In this document: positions 1 through 7,610 of the stretch, piece after piece
Numbering within the stretch: the first letter of the stretch is position 1
How the letters are laid out: every line of letters begins with the position of its first letter
Notes under the pieces: generated by a model
Databases searched by the model: none
Seen by the model: only the letters and a program-made list of their open reading frames with translations
Told to the model about the DNA's origin: nothing
Assembly: GCF_947500985.1 (NCBI RefSeq)
Contig: NZ_CANMTX010000004.1
Coordinates: 496,001-560,000 of the forward strand
DNA from: an uncultured Maribacter sp.
GTDB taxonomy: Bacteria; Bacteroidota; Bacteroidia; Flavobacteriales; Flavobacteriaceae
Length of the DNA stretch: 64,000 nucleotides
Direction: 5' to 3'
Position numbers and translations under genes: made by a program

Positions 1-46
1 TGGTAATTATTGATTTTTTCATTGGTAATATATTTTTTGCGTGGTA

Positions 47-2365
47 TTAATACATAAGTTTAAGAGGTAAATTTTCTTCAACAAGAATCTTACCTGAATT
101 TTTTATTTCGTTATCTGAATATCTGTTGTTTTTTGCACCCCAAAGGCGCGTGACTATTTTTACAGGGTTGTCAATGAATTTATTGTTAGCAAGGTTTACA
201 TTGATAATACCGTAAGTATTAAGAAGTAGTCCTTCTTCAGCTTTAGATCCGCAATGTGTGAATGTGCTGTTAGTTACTATTAAATTACCACCAACCGTAG
301 ATTCATCATAGCCACCTCTATAGTAGTCCAGGACATTACTCGCAATCCCATCAAATAAACAATTTTCAATGGTGATGTTCTCGGCATTGTATTCCCCCTT
401 ATCATCTGTTTCTTCAGACAATTCTAAACCATTTGCGCAATCTTTAATTTGAGTAGATTTGAAAGTAATATGTTCGGAGAACGAAAGTTTGTATGCTTTT
501 AAAACATAATCGAAATTCGATATTTCACAATCGACAACGGTTAAATTGTACAGGCTCGACATATTGTTCTTTAAACTAGCAAAAGCATACTGTTCTTTAG
601 CCCCAATAAGTTGAACATTTTTAAGTGTAAGTTGCCCTTTAGGATTCATTTCAAAAGCCGGAGTTTCAGATGCTCCTTTATATTGAATAATGGTTTTTGT
701 ATCAGAGGTAGTAGCCATTATGGTAATACCTTTATTAATTATTAAAGGGGTATCTAAATTGTAACGCTCGGCAGATAGTACAATAGTATCTCCACTATTT
801 GCAGTTGCAAGGGCACTGGTAAGCTCGGCAACGTTATTTGCTGAATGTGTTTTGTTTTCGGTGCTCGTAGAAGTTGTTTTAGAATACCAGTCAGGACCAT
901 ATTGCGATACATCCATCATATCTTTTTTATTCACTGGCTTACCAATAACAGCACCGACCAAATTTTTGTCAGCTCTAGAGTTACCGAACAAATCGGCTTT
1001 GATCTGGTCAAATTCAAATCCGTTATAAAGTTCAAAGTTAGACAACGAACTATCTGGCATTAAAATATCACCATCGGCTACAGTGGTACCAAAATCTTTT
1101 TGGGTAAGTCCGTCAATAGCCTTAAATATCACCCCTTTATTATTGATTACATTACTTTTAAAATCAACACCATCAATAGAATCGTGTTCAACTATAGGTT
1201 GCTTGTCACCCTTATCATTATAAATAAGGTTATTTGCTACTATAGTTCGTATAGGTGTAGCAGATCGAATCTCAGATTTAGGTAAAATATCTTTTTGATC
1301 GGTATTTGATCCTACACCAAATTGCCAAGGTGATTCACAATTTACCCAAGAATTATTGGCTACTACAACATCTGTAACTTGTAAATATCTATTCAAAGGT
1401 GATTTTGGAATTCCGTTCATTACGGCAAGTGGACTCCTAAAAGTTTTACCATTTAAGTTATAGAAATAATTATTGGTCACCCAGTGTCCTGTTCCTATTA
1501 ATCGAATACCACCTATTTGTTCAGAATTTTCATCGCCTATAAATACATTGCCATCAATAATGCAGTAGTTACCATGCCTTGTAACAAGAGAACCTTCGCT
1601 TTTATAAAATACATTATTTCTAAATTCATTGAAATTGGTTTTACTAGAAATAATCTCTACTTCACCATTACAGTGGTCAAAAAAGTTATTTTCAACTAAA
1701 GTATAACTAGGGGCCATAGAGGTAAAGCTATTACCAAGTTGAATGGTCTCGGCACTAGGTCCGCCTTTAGGTGGTCGAGGTCCAAAATAGTTATTGGTAA
1801 TTTTATGGTAATTCTTAATACTATTATTACCTGCCAAATCAATTCTAACCGTAGGTCCTCTATTCGACTTTCCTGAAATATAGCAATGGTCTAGCTCATT
1901 GTGTCGACCTTTAAATAATACCCATAAATCTGTTTGATTACGTTGTGCTTTGTTGAAATCTATAATAGCAGAATTGGTAATCTTACAATGGTTTGCAACG
2001 GAGTCTTCACTAATACCAAAATCGATAACTGCTGAAGATGGAGATGATCCATCAGTAAAGGTTAAACCATTTACATTCAAATACTCACCGGCAAGTTTTA
2101 AATCAGAAGTACCGGTAATTAATACTTCGCCAGGAGTTTTTGCACGTAAAGTAATAGGATTTTGCTCATTACCGTAGGCAACAAATTTAATATTTACATC
2201 TTTCCAATCTCCATTAACCATAACAATATCATCGCCAGGTTTTGCTTTTGATATAGCTGTATTCAATTCATTAATATCGTTTACAGTGATAGAGTTACTG
2301 GTTGATTCTTCACCACAAGAAAGTAGTAAGAAAACGGAAGCTAATAGTATGAAATACTTTTTCAT
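47..2365 (-). CDS. PL6-family alginate lyase (chondroitinase-B-like), surface lipoprotein
   Basis: Secreted polysaccharide lyase predicted to cleave alginate by beta-elimination. The start is the ATG at 2363-2365, because it gives a lipoprotein signal (MKKYFILLASVFLLLSC); an upstream in-frame start at 2422 would add 19 residues in front of it. The mature end C-G-E-E has acidic residues after the cysteine, resembling the surface-export signal of flavobacterial lipoproteins (inference). Residues about 25-480 form the PL6 beta-helix. The conserved pair Lys242 (in EIISSKTN) and Arg263 (in LVTRHGN) is 21 residues apart, as in characterised PL6 lyases, so the enzyme looks active. Residues about 500-770 are a second right-handed beta-helix domain, the two-domain PL6 layout. 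It is divergent from the operon at 2532, with shared operators between. Family assignment is strong; substrate (alginate rather than chondroitin/dermatan) is inferred. Confidence 0.85.
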   Translation of the reverse strand: MKKYFILLASVFLLLSCGEESTSNSITVNDINELNTAISKAKPGDDIVMVNGDWKDVNIKFVAYGNEQNPITLRAKTPGEVLITGTSDLKLAGEYLNVNGLTFTDGSSPSSAVIDFGISEDSVANHCKITNSAIIDFNKAQRNQTDLWVLFKGRHNELDHCYISGKSNRGPTVRIDLAGNNSIKNYHKITNNYFGPRPPKGGPSAETIQLGNSFTSMAPSYTLVENNFFDHCNGEVEIISSKTNFNEFRNNVFYKSEGSLVTRHGNYCIIDGNVFIGDENSEQIGGIRLIGTGHWVTNNYFYNLNGKTFRSPLAVMNGIPKSPLNRYLQVTDVVVANNSWVNCESPWQFGVGSNTDQKDILPKSEIRSATPIRTIVANNLIYNDKGDKQPIVEHDSIDGVDFKSNVINNKGVIFKAIDGLTQKDFGTTVADGDILMPDSSLSNFELYNGFEFDQIKADLFGNSRADKNLVGAVIGKPVNKKDMMDVSQYGPDWYSKTTSTSTENKTHSANNVAELTSALATANSGDTIVLSAERYNLDTPLIINKGITIMATTSDTKTIIQYKGASETPAFEMNPKGQLTLKNVQLIGAKEQYAFASLKNNMSSLYNLTVVDCEISNFDYVLKAYKLSFSEHITFKSTQIKDCANGLELSEETDDKGEYNAENITIENCLFDGIASNVLDYYRGGYDESTVGGNLIVTNSTFTHCGSKAEEGLLLNTYGIINVNLANNKFIDNPVKIVTRLWGAKNNRYSDNEIKNSGKILVEENLPLKLMY

Positions 2366-2429
2366 TAGATAGTATTTTAATCTGGTTTGAAACTCAAAGT
2401 AGGTCTGTGATTTATTGTGCAATCACCAC

Positions 2430-2458
2430 AAACTGGTTAACCAGTTTGGTTGACCAAA
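2430..2458. promoter_or_regulatory. Two tandem GntR/FadR-like operators in a divergent promoter region
   Basis: AAACTGGTTAACCAGTTT (2430-2447) is a perfect 18-bp palindrome. It is followed directly by TTTGGTTGACCAAA (2445-2458), palindromic except for its central two bases. Both share the core TGGT-N2-ACCA, typical of GntR/FadR-type regulators of uronate and alginate catabolism (known for the family). The sites lie between the PL6 gene (-) and the operon at 2532 (+), and the second overlaps a possible -33 element of the rightward promoter, suggesting repression. No regulator gene is in this part of the window. Confidence 0.7.
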
Positions 2459-2464
2459 AATACA

Positions 2465-2472
2465 TATATTTG
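2465..2472 (+). promoter_or_regulatory. Bacteroidota -7 promoter box TATATTTG
   Basis: TATATTTG matches the Bacteroidota -7 consensus TAnnTTTG. A TTTG at 2445-2448, inside the second operator, can serve as the -33 box with a spacer of about 16 bp. The likely start of transcription is about 50 bases before the ATG at 2532. Confidence 0.5.
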
Positions 2473-2531
2473 TAAGAATGACAACTAATTAACACAAAAC
2501 CTATTAATAAAATATAAAAGAGATATCAAAA

Positions 2532-3500
2532 ATGAGAGAAGATAAAAAGGGTGTTTCTAGAAGGAATTTTGCGAAAAAATCAGCTATGGCTTTGGCGGGC
2601 ATACCTTTGGTACAGTTAGATAGTGATTTTCTAAAACCATTTTTAACTACAGATGATAGTATTGAAGTACACCTATTTTCTAAACATTTACAATTTCTTG
2701 ATTATAATGAGATGTCTGCCGCAACAGCAGAAATGGGTTTTAATGGGTTAGATTTAACAGTACGCCCCAAAGGGCATGTATTGCCAGACAGGGTAGATGA
2801 AGATTTACCGGCGGCAGTAGAAGCGATGAAAAAATATGGATTGAATCCGAGGATGATGACCACCAATGTTTGGGATATTACAGATGTCGGTCAGCAAAAA
2901 GTTTTAAAGACAGCTAGCACGTTAGGGTTCCAATATTATCGAACGGGTTGGTTAAGCTATCCCGAAGAAAAATCAATAGAAGAAAGTCTGGCATTATATG
3001 CTACGCAGGCTAAACATTTAGAAATCTTAAATAAGGAATTAGGATTAATCGGATGCTATCAAAATCATGCAGGTAATCACGTAGGGGCACCAATTTGGGA
3101 TTTGCCTACAATTTTTTCAAAAACGGATACTGAATTTTTAGGATGTCAGTATGATATAAGGCATGCAGTAGTAGAAGGCGGCAAAAGTTGGGAATTAGAT
3201 TTGCGACGCATTCAGCCGTATATTAAATCTATAGTTATTAAAGATTTTAAATGGGGAAAGAAAGATGGAGTATGGGAGCCTATCAATACACCTTTAGGGG
3301 AAGGTATGATAGATTTTAACCGATACTTTTCTTTGCTTAAAAAGTACAAAATTAACGTGCCAATATCATTACATTTAGAATATGATCTCGGCGGGGCAGA
3401 GCACGGTGCATCAAAAATTACAATAGATAAAAAAGAAGTGTTCGCTAAGATTAAAAAGGATTTAACCTTTATCAAAGAAGCATGGAAAAAAGCGGAATAA
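2532..3500 (+). CDS. Sugar phosphate isomerase/epimerase-like TIM-barrel protein with Tat signal
   Basis: 322 residues with a twin-arginine leader (S-R-R-N-F-A-K at residues 10-16, then a hydrophobic stretch), so it is probably exported folded to the periplasm. The body matches the xylose-isomerase-like / AP-endonuclease-2 superfamily: repeated beta-alpha units, acidic metal-ligand candidates in the second half, and the late-strand segment PISLHLEYD. Such proteins isomerise or epimerise sugars or inositols with a divalent metal; the substrate is not readable here. It is the first gene of a two-gene operon with an RraA-like protein 23 bases downstream. Operon and operators are shared with the divergent alginate lyase, so a role in uronate or uronate-derived sugar processing is inferred. 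Confidence 0.7.
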   Translation: MREDKKGVSRRNFAKKSAMALAGIPLVQLDSDFLKPFLTTDDSIEVHLFSKHLQFLDYNEMSAATAEMGFNGLDLTVRPKGHVLPDRVDEDLPAAVEAMKKYGLNPRMMTTNVWDITDVGQQKVLKTASTLGFQYYRTGWLSYPEEKSIEESLALYATQAKHLEILNKELGLIGCYQNHAGNHVGAPIWDLPTIFSKTDTEFLGCQYDIRHAVVEGGKSWELDLRRIQPYIKSIVIKDFKWGKKDGVWEPINTPLGEGMIDFNRYFSLLKKYKINVPISLHLEYDLGGAEHGASKITIDKKEVFAKIKKDLTFIKEAWKKAE

Positions 3501-3523
3501 TATAAATTTTCAGATCAAATAGA

Positions 3524-4240
3524 ATGACCAAAATAGCTAAAGCAACAAAAGATAAATTAAGAAAGGTTAGTACGGCAACCGTTGCAACCTGCTTATTTAA
3601 AAAAGGATTGAAAAACCAGTTTATACAACATGTAAAGCCTCTAAAATTAGGTCGTCCGACTATGGTTGGTGAGGCGTACACTTTACGTTACATACCTGCT
3701 CGAGAAGATCTGAATCCTATAACGGTTTTTAGAGACCCAAAGCATTTACAGAGAGTAGCAGTAGAAGAATGTCCAGAAGGTGCTGTTATGGTAATCGATA
3801 GTAGACAAAATGCTAGAGCTGCGTCTGCCGGTTCAATTTTGGTAACACGATTAATGGTTAGAAAAGCAGAAGGTATTATTACCGATGGCGGCTTTAGAGA
3901 CTCCGCCGAAATTGCCGATTTAAATTTTTCGTCATATCATAATAGACCTACAGCACCTACCAATTTGACTTTACACCAAGCTATTGCTATAAATGATCCT
4001 ATTGGTTGTGGCGATGTAGCAGTTTTTCCTGGTGATATTATACTTGGTGATGATGACGGAGTAATGGTGATACCTGCACATCTTGCCGATGAGGTTGCAG
4101 ATGAATGTATTCAGATGACATTGTATGAAGATTTCGTTTTGGAAATGGTACAAGGAGGAGAACCTGTGATAGGACTCTACCCAATGGTAAGTGATGAGGC
4201 TAAAGTTAAATTTGAAAAATGGAAGTTAGATAACATGTAG
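3524..4240 (+). CDS. RraA-like family protein (class II aldolase/decarboxylase-like)
   Basis: 238 residues of the RraA / 4-hydroxy-4-methyl-2-oxoglutarate aldolase fold. The hallmarks are TDGGFRDSAEI (the DGxxRD motif that binds metal and substrate) and, later, GDIILGDDDGVMVIP, the usual end of the core. Enzymes of this family cleave or decarboxylate 2-oxo acids; others inhibit RNase E. The operon context with a sugar isomerase and a nearby alginate lyase favours a catabolic enzyme over an RNase regulator (inference). It has no signal peptide, so it is cytoplasmic, unlike its Tat-exported partner. The gene ends 27 bases before a bidirectional terminator. Confidence 0.75.
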   Translation: MTKIAKATKDKLRKVSTATVATCLFKKGLKNQFIQHVKPLKLGRPTMVGEAYTLRYIPAREDLNPITVFRDPKHLQRVAVEECPEGAVMVIDSRQNARAASAGSILVTRLMVRKAEGIITDGGFRDSAEIADLNFSSYHNRPTAPTNLTLHQAIAINDPIGCGDVAVFPGDIILGDDDGVMVIPAHLADEVADECIQMTLYEDFVLEMVQGGEPVIGLYPMVSDEAKVKFEKWKLDNM

Positions 4241-4266
4241 TTGAGTGATTTTGGCAGATAAAAAAA

Positions 4267-4302
4267 TAAGGTGATTAGGCTATAACAGCACTAATCACCT
4301 TA
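4267..4302. terminator. Bidirectional intrinsic terminator
   Basis: Perfect 12-bp inverted repeat, TAAGGTGATTAG (4267-4278) and CTAATCACCTTA (4291-4302), with a 12-base loop and an A-run on the left. It sits between the converging RraA-like and peroxiredoxin genes. Confidence 0.75.
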
Positions 4303-4330
4303 TTTATGTAAAGTATTCTTGAAATGTATT

Positions 4331-4840
4331 CTACTCACCACCTCTTGCAGGGTAGTTATTTTTGTTGACGTAATCTATTGCGTTCAAAATATCATCCCAA
4401 TGAGGTCTGGCAAATGGCATTGTTTGAATAGCACTTGCATATAATGTATTATCAGGGCGAATTAAAAATAATCCAGGTTCTGAAAATTCATCTGGCTCTT
4501 TGTCCGATGTTTTTTTAGAAACATATAATCCCCATTCTCTAGCAGTCTCAATTGGTAAATTATAACCAACAGGTAGTTCAGGTATATTCCATTCTTTGCC
4601 TGCTTTTTTTGCCCGTTCTTCACTATCACTACTAATAGCAATTAGGTGAACACCTCTGTCGCTAAAATCTTTCAATCTTGTCGCTAAATCTTCTAAGTAG
4701 TTTTTACAAACTGGGCAGTGCAGTCCTCTATAAAAAACGATCATAGTAAAAGATGTACTGGCTTGGTCATATAAGCTCCATTGTGTATCGTTGATCAATG
4801 GTATTTTTAAATCAGGTACTTCTGATGTGGGTTTTATCAT
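4331..4840 (-). CDS. Peroxiredoxin-like (AhpC/TSA thioredoxin-fold) protein
   Basis: 169 residues with a thioredoxin fold. The redox motif GLHCPVCKNY carries Cys42 and Cys45 (CxxC), placed after a beta strand as in PrxL2/AhpC-TSA-like proteins. Predicted to reduce peroxides or disulfides in the cytoplasm; there is no signal peptide. It is monocistronic and converges on the operon at 2532-4240. Which substrate it reduces cannot be told. Confidence 0.75.
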   Translation of the reverse strand: MIKPTSEVPDLKIPLINDTQWSLYDQASTSFTMIVFYRGLHCPVCKNYLEDLATRLKDFSDRGVHLIAISSDSEERAKKAGKEWNIPELPVGYNLPIETAREWGLYVSKKTSDKEPDEFSEPGLFLIRPDNTLYASAIQTMPFARPHWDDILNAIDYVNKNNYPARGGE

Positions 4841-4949
4841 GGTAATATTATTTTATAATTAGTAAGTTATAAAGGTATATGAGGTTCTTGTAAAAGCTTT
4901 GTTGCATACCTTTTAGAATTGATGCAATACATGAATTTGAATTTACTAT

Positions 4950-5423
4950 TTATTTGTTATCAGCTAACCATTTTTCGTATTTTGCATATTGAGCGCTAGA
5001 CAAAATACTTTCCATTTGTCGTGTACGTTCACTTTCTATACTGCCTAACATTTCACCACTAGCCATGTTTGCCTGTTTTGTTTTAAAACGTTCCATAGAA
5101 GATTTGAAAATGCTGATTTGATTTTCGCTCATGTCTAAGGCAGTGAACATATCAGAATACTCGGCACCTAAGCTATTTGAGCTATTTTCAGTAGCTACAT
5201 TGTTCATGGCGCCAGTAGATTCGTTCACTTGTTCAATGCTATTTTTTTGATTCATAGCTGTTTCAGAAGCAGTAGTTTCTGTTGATTTTGTGTACGTTTC
5301 ATTTTGTGCGGTATTCATTCGTGCTGTTACTGCTTTCGTATTGTTTGAAGTCGTTTTTTTAGTGCTTGAGCATGCGGTCAAGATGACGGTTAATGCTAAA
5401 GTAACTATGATTCTATTTTTCAT
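4950..5423 (-). CDS. Small Ser/Thr/Asn-rich lipoprotein of unknown function
   Basis: Starting at the ATG 5421-5423 the protein begins MKNRIIVTLALTVILTAC, a clear lipoprotein signal; an ATG three codons upstream is also possible. After the cysteine come about 65 residues rich in Ser, Thr, Asn and Lys (disordered linker), then a helical C-terminal part (about 70 residues, ending EKWLADNK). I recognise no domain. It is monocistronic, next to an unrelated peroxiredoxin gene. Confidence 0.6.
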   Translation of the reverse strand: MKNRIIVTLALTVILTACSSTKKTTSNNTKAVTARMNTAQNETYTKSTETTASETAMNQKNSIEQVNESTGAMNNVATENSSNSLGAEYSDMFTALDMSENQISIFKSSMERFKTKQANMASGEMLGSIESERTRQMESILSSAQYAKYEKWLADNK

Positions 5424-5655
5424 GATTTTCATATTTTAAAATTCTCCTCGAAAATTATGGCTTAAAATAAATTTCTATAGTCGCTATCACAATTAAAATT
5501 GACTCTTAGGGTATAATGGTTTTTTTTGTTATTGTTAAGGATGAAAATTTACGTTAAATTATTTTTGTAAGAAAAATACCATGTTTAAATAGGTGTAATT
5601 CATTGAAAGTTGCTACCTTAATAACTGTTTTAAGCAGTTTTATAAACCCTACTAT

Positions 5656-6096
5656 ATGTACAATCTTGTGTATAAGTCAATTGCCAATAACCTAACACCT
5701 GCTCAGGTTAGTGAAATTCTAATGGAATCAAGAGATTTTAATGGCAAACATGATGTTACAGGATGTCTTATTTATCATGATGGTTTTTTTGTACAATATT
5801 TAGAAGGCAATGCCGAGATAGTCTTGGCATTATTCGAGAAAATTAGGGTAGATACTCGTCATTATGAAGTTATTGTTCTATCTCAAGGTAATATATATTC
5901 AAGGGAGTTTGATACTTGGAGTATGGCGTACCTCTCAGATGAACTTCCAAACGAAGCTTTTCAATACATTAAGTTAATGGTTAGTCCTGAATTTGAAATT
6001 ACCGATATGTCGGTTATTCCTAATCCAACTTCTAAAAGATTTTGGCTGGCGGCAAAGAATTTATTGAACAAAATAGGGCATGATAATTTTAATTAA
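5656..6096 (+). CDS. BLUF-domain blue-light sensor
   Basis: 146 residues, a short single-domain BLUF photoreceptor that binds FAD and senses blue light. The flavin-site residues are visible: Tyr6 (NLVYKS), Asn29 (RDFNGKHDVTG), Gln47 (GFFVQYLEG), and Trp88/Met90 in the DTWSM segment. The LEG and DTRHY motifs are also typical. After the roughly 95-residue core there is a C-terminal helical cap but no output domain, so it must signal through a partner. The next gene, 200 bases downstream on the same strand, is a lone receiver domain; a functional link is possible but unproven. Confidence 0.88.
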   Translation: MYNLVYKSIANNLTPAQVSEILMESRDFNGKHDVTGCLIYHDGFFVQYLEGNAEIVLALFEKIRVDTRHYEVIVLSQGNIYSREFDTWSMAYLSDELPNEAFQYIKLMVSPEFEITDMSVIPNPTSKRFWLAAKNLLNKIGHDNFN

Positions 6097-6302
6097 AAGC
6101 GGTTATTGAATCATATTATTAGAGAAAATGTTTCGTACACTTATTAAGTAACACAAAAGGTAAAAAACTGAATTTTAAGTGTTTGATAATAGAACATGTT
6201 TTATGATTATATGCTTTAGAGTCATTTTTCGTTTTTATTGGTAGAATTTTATTTGATATTTCTATATAGTTTTGAAAGACACACTGATTTTATATAGAAA
6301 TA

Positions 6303-6740
6303 ATGGAAGAATTGAATGTATATATTGCGGATGACGATTTTGACGACCGTGATTTTTTTATGGATGCTTTGAAGAGTGTAGATATAAATACAGAAGTGTC
6401 TCAATTTGATAATGGTGTTGATTTAATGGATAGATTATTCTCTGATGTTACCTTGCCACATGTAATATTTTTAGATTTATATATGCCTATTATGGATGGT
6501 TTTGAGTGTCTTATTGATATCAGAAATTTCAAAAAATTTAAGGATATATACATCATTGCCTATTCTTCAATTTATAGAGATAGAGAAGTGAATCAGCTTA
6601 AAAAAGATGGGGCTAATCAATTCTTAAAAAAATCATCTTCCTTGAAAGAATTAAGAGAGCTGTTGTCGAAGTCTTTGAGAAAGGTGCCGTTCAAGAATGA
6701 TGAAGTAGTACATAAAGATGAATTCGTTGTTCTATTGTAA
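6303..6740 (+). CDS. Single-domain response regulator (CheY-like receiver)
   Basis: 145 residues, one receiver domain and no output domain. The acidic cluster Asp10-Asp12 (YIADDDFDD), phospho-acceptor Asp58 (VIFLDLYMPIMDG), the serine switch (AYSS) and the late lysine (FLKKSSS) are all present. The DDDFDDRDFF start is typical of Rcp1-type receivers that pair with phytochrome or PAS kinases. No histidine kinase is adjacent. It lies downstream of the BLUF gene on the same strand with a 206-base gap, so it probably has its own promoter. Confidence 0.85.
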   Translation: MEELNVYIADDDFDDRDFFMDALKSVDINTEVSQFDNGVDLMDRLFSDVTLPHVIFLDLYMPIMDGFECLIDIRNFKKFKDIYIIAYSSIYRDREVNQLKKDGANQFLKKSSSLKELRELLSKSLRKVPFKNDEVVHKDEFVVLL

Positions 6741-6890
6741 ATGAAGTGAACTTTGCTACAATTTTTATAATCGATTGATGGTGTTACGTAATGCTAAAAA
6801 ACGATTCCTTTTTTTATCATCCCTAAATTAATATTTAGAACTATTTTTCTGTATTTTTAAATAACAAATGCATCCATCAAAATAGAAATT

Positions 6891-7331
6891 ATGAATAATA
6901 TTTTACGAACACTTTTAGTAGTTATTGTAATGATTGCTAGTGGTACACAAGCATATGGACAAAAAAAATTAGACGAACAAGCTGTTGCTGATTTACAGAA
7001 AACACCTAAATATGGTTTTATACTTACTTCAGAAAGACATTTTAAGGGTGTGCTAAGTATGTATGACCTTCTTATTGAGAACGGCGTTAAAATAGAGGAT
7101 TATGAAATTGTGGTAAAAGGTAAAGTGGTGACCCAATTGGTAAAAGGTTCAGAGCTTGAAGAGTTCTTTAAAAAATATAAGGGAAAGGTAAAAGTAAGTG
7201 TATGCAGTGTTGCTATGGAGAAACTAGGTGTAGCAGAAGAAACACTTTTTGATGGTCTTGATGTTACGCCGACCGCATCGGTACGTGTACTGCAACTACA
7301 AGCAAACGGTTACAATACGTTAACCTATTAA
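6891..7331 (+). CDS. DsrE-like periplasmic protein
   Basis: 146 residues with a cleavable signal peptide (cut near AYGQ, residue 24). The body resembles the DsrE/DsrF-like fold: an open sheet and helix pattern, with a conserved-looking cysteine at residue 105 in VSVCSVAMEKLGV, where the active-site cysteine of DsrE-family sulfur carriers sits. The end (SVRVLQLQANGYNTLTY) also fits that family. Role probably in periplasmic sulfur or redox chemistry; no partner genes are adjacent. Assignment is from pattern recognition only. Confidence 0.55.
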   Translation: MNNILRTLLVVIVMIASGTQAYGQKKLDEQAVADLQKTPKYGFILTSERHFKGVLSMYDLLIENGVKIEDYEIVVKGKVVTQLVKGSELEEFFKKYKGKVKVSVCSVAMEKLGVAEETLFDGLDVTPTASVRVLQLQANGYNTLTY

Positions 7332-7436
7332 GAGAATACATAAAAATTAAAATTACCCTATTTTTTTTGAAAGGATTTTTTTTTTGAACACTCTGGTAAT
7401 TGGCATCATTTTTATGTTAGCTAAATAACTAGAATT

Positions 7437-7472
7437 AAAAAGCTTCTAAAACTCAGTTTTAGAAGCTTTTTA
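7437..7472 (+). terminator. Intrinsic terminator
   Basis: A perfect hairpin made of AAAAGCTTCTAAAACT and AGTTTTAGAAGCTTTT around a single central base, with a following T-rich tail. It lies about 105 bases after the DsrE-like gene and before topB. Confidence 0.7.
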
Positions 7473-7610
7473 TATACTATTACCTATGACAAACTATTTC
7501 TATATTTGTCCAAATAAAAATGTCCGACGGTTGTGAATTTTAGTTATCATAAATAATATGACTGCTTAGACTAAGATCAATGCCTAAATCTTTAATTTTC
7601 AATTCATAAA

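Noticed and set aside
4861-4949. TGTTGCAT near 4900 as a further Fur-type operator
   Set aside because: Only one half-site is present, without the 6-3-6 symmetry, and it lies far from the metal module.
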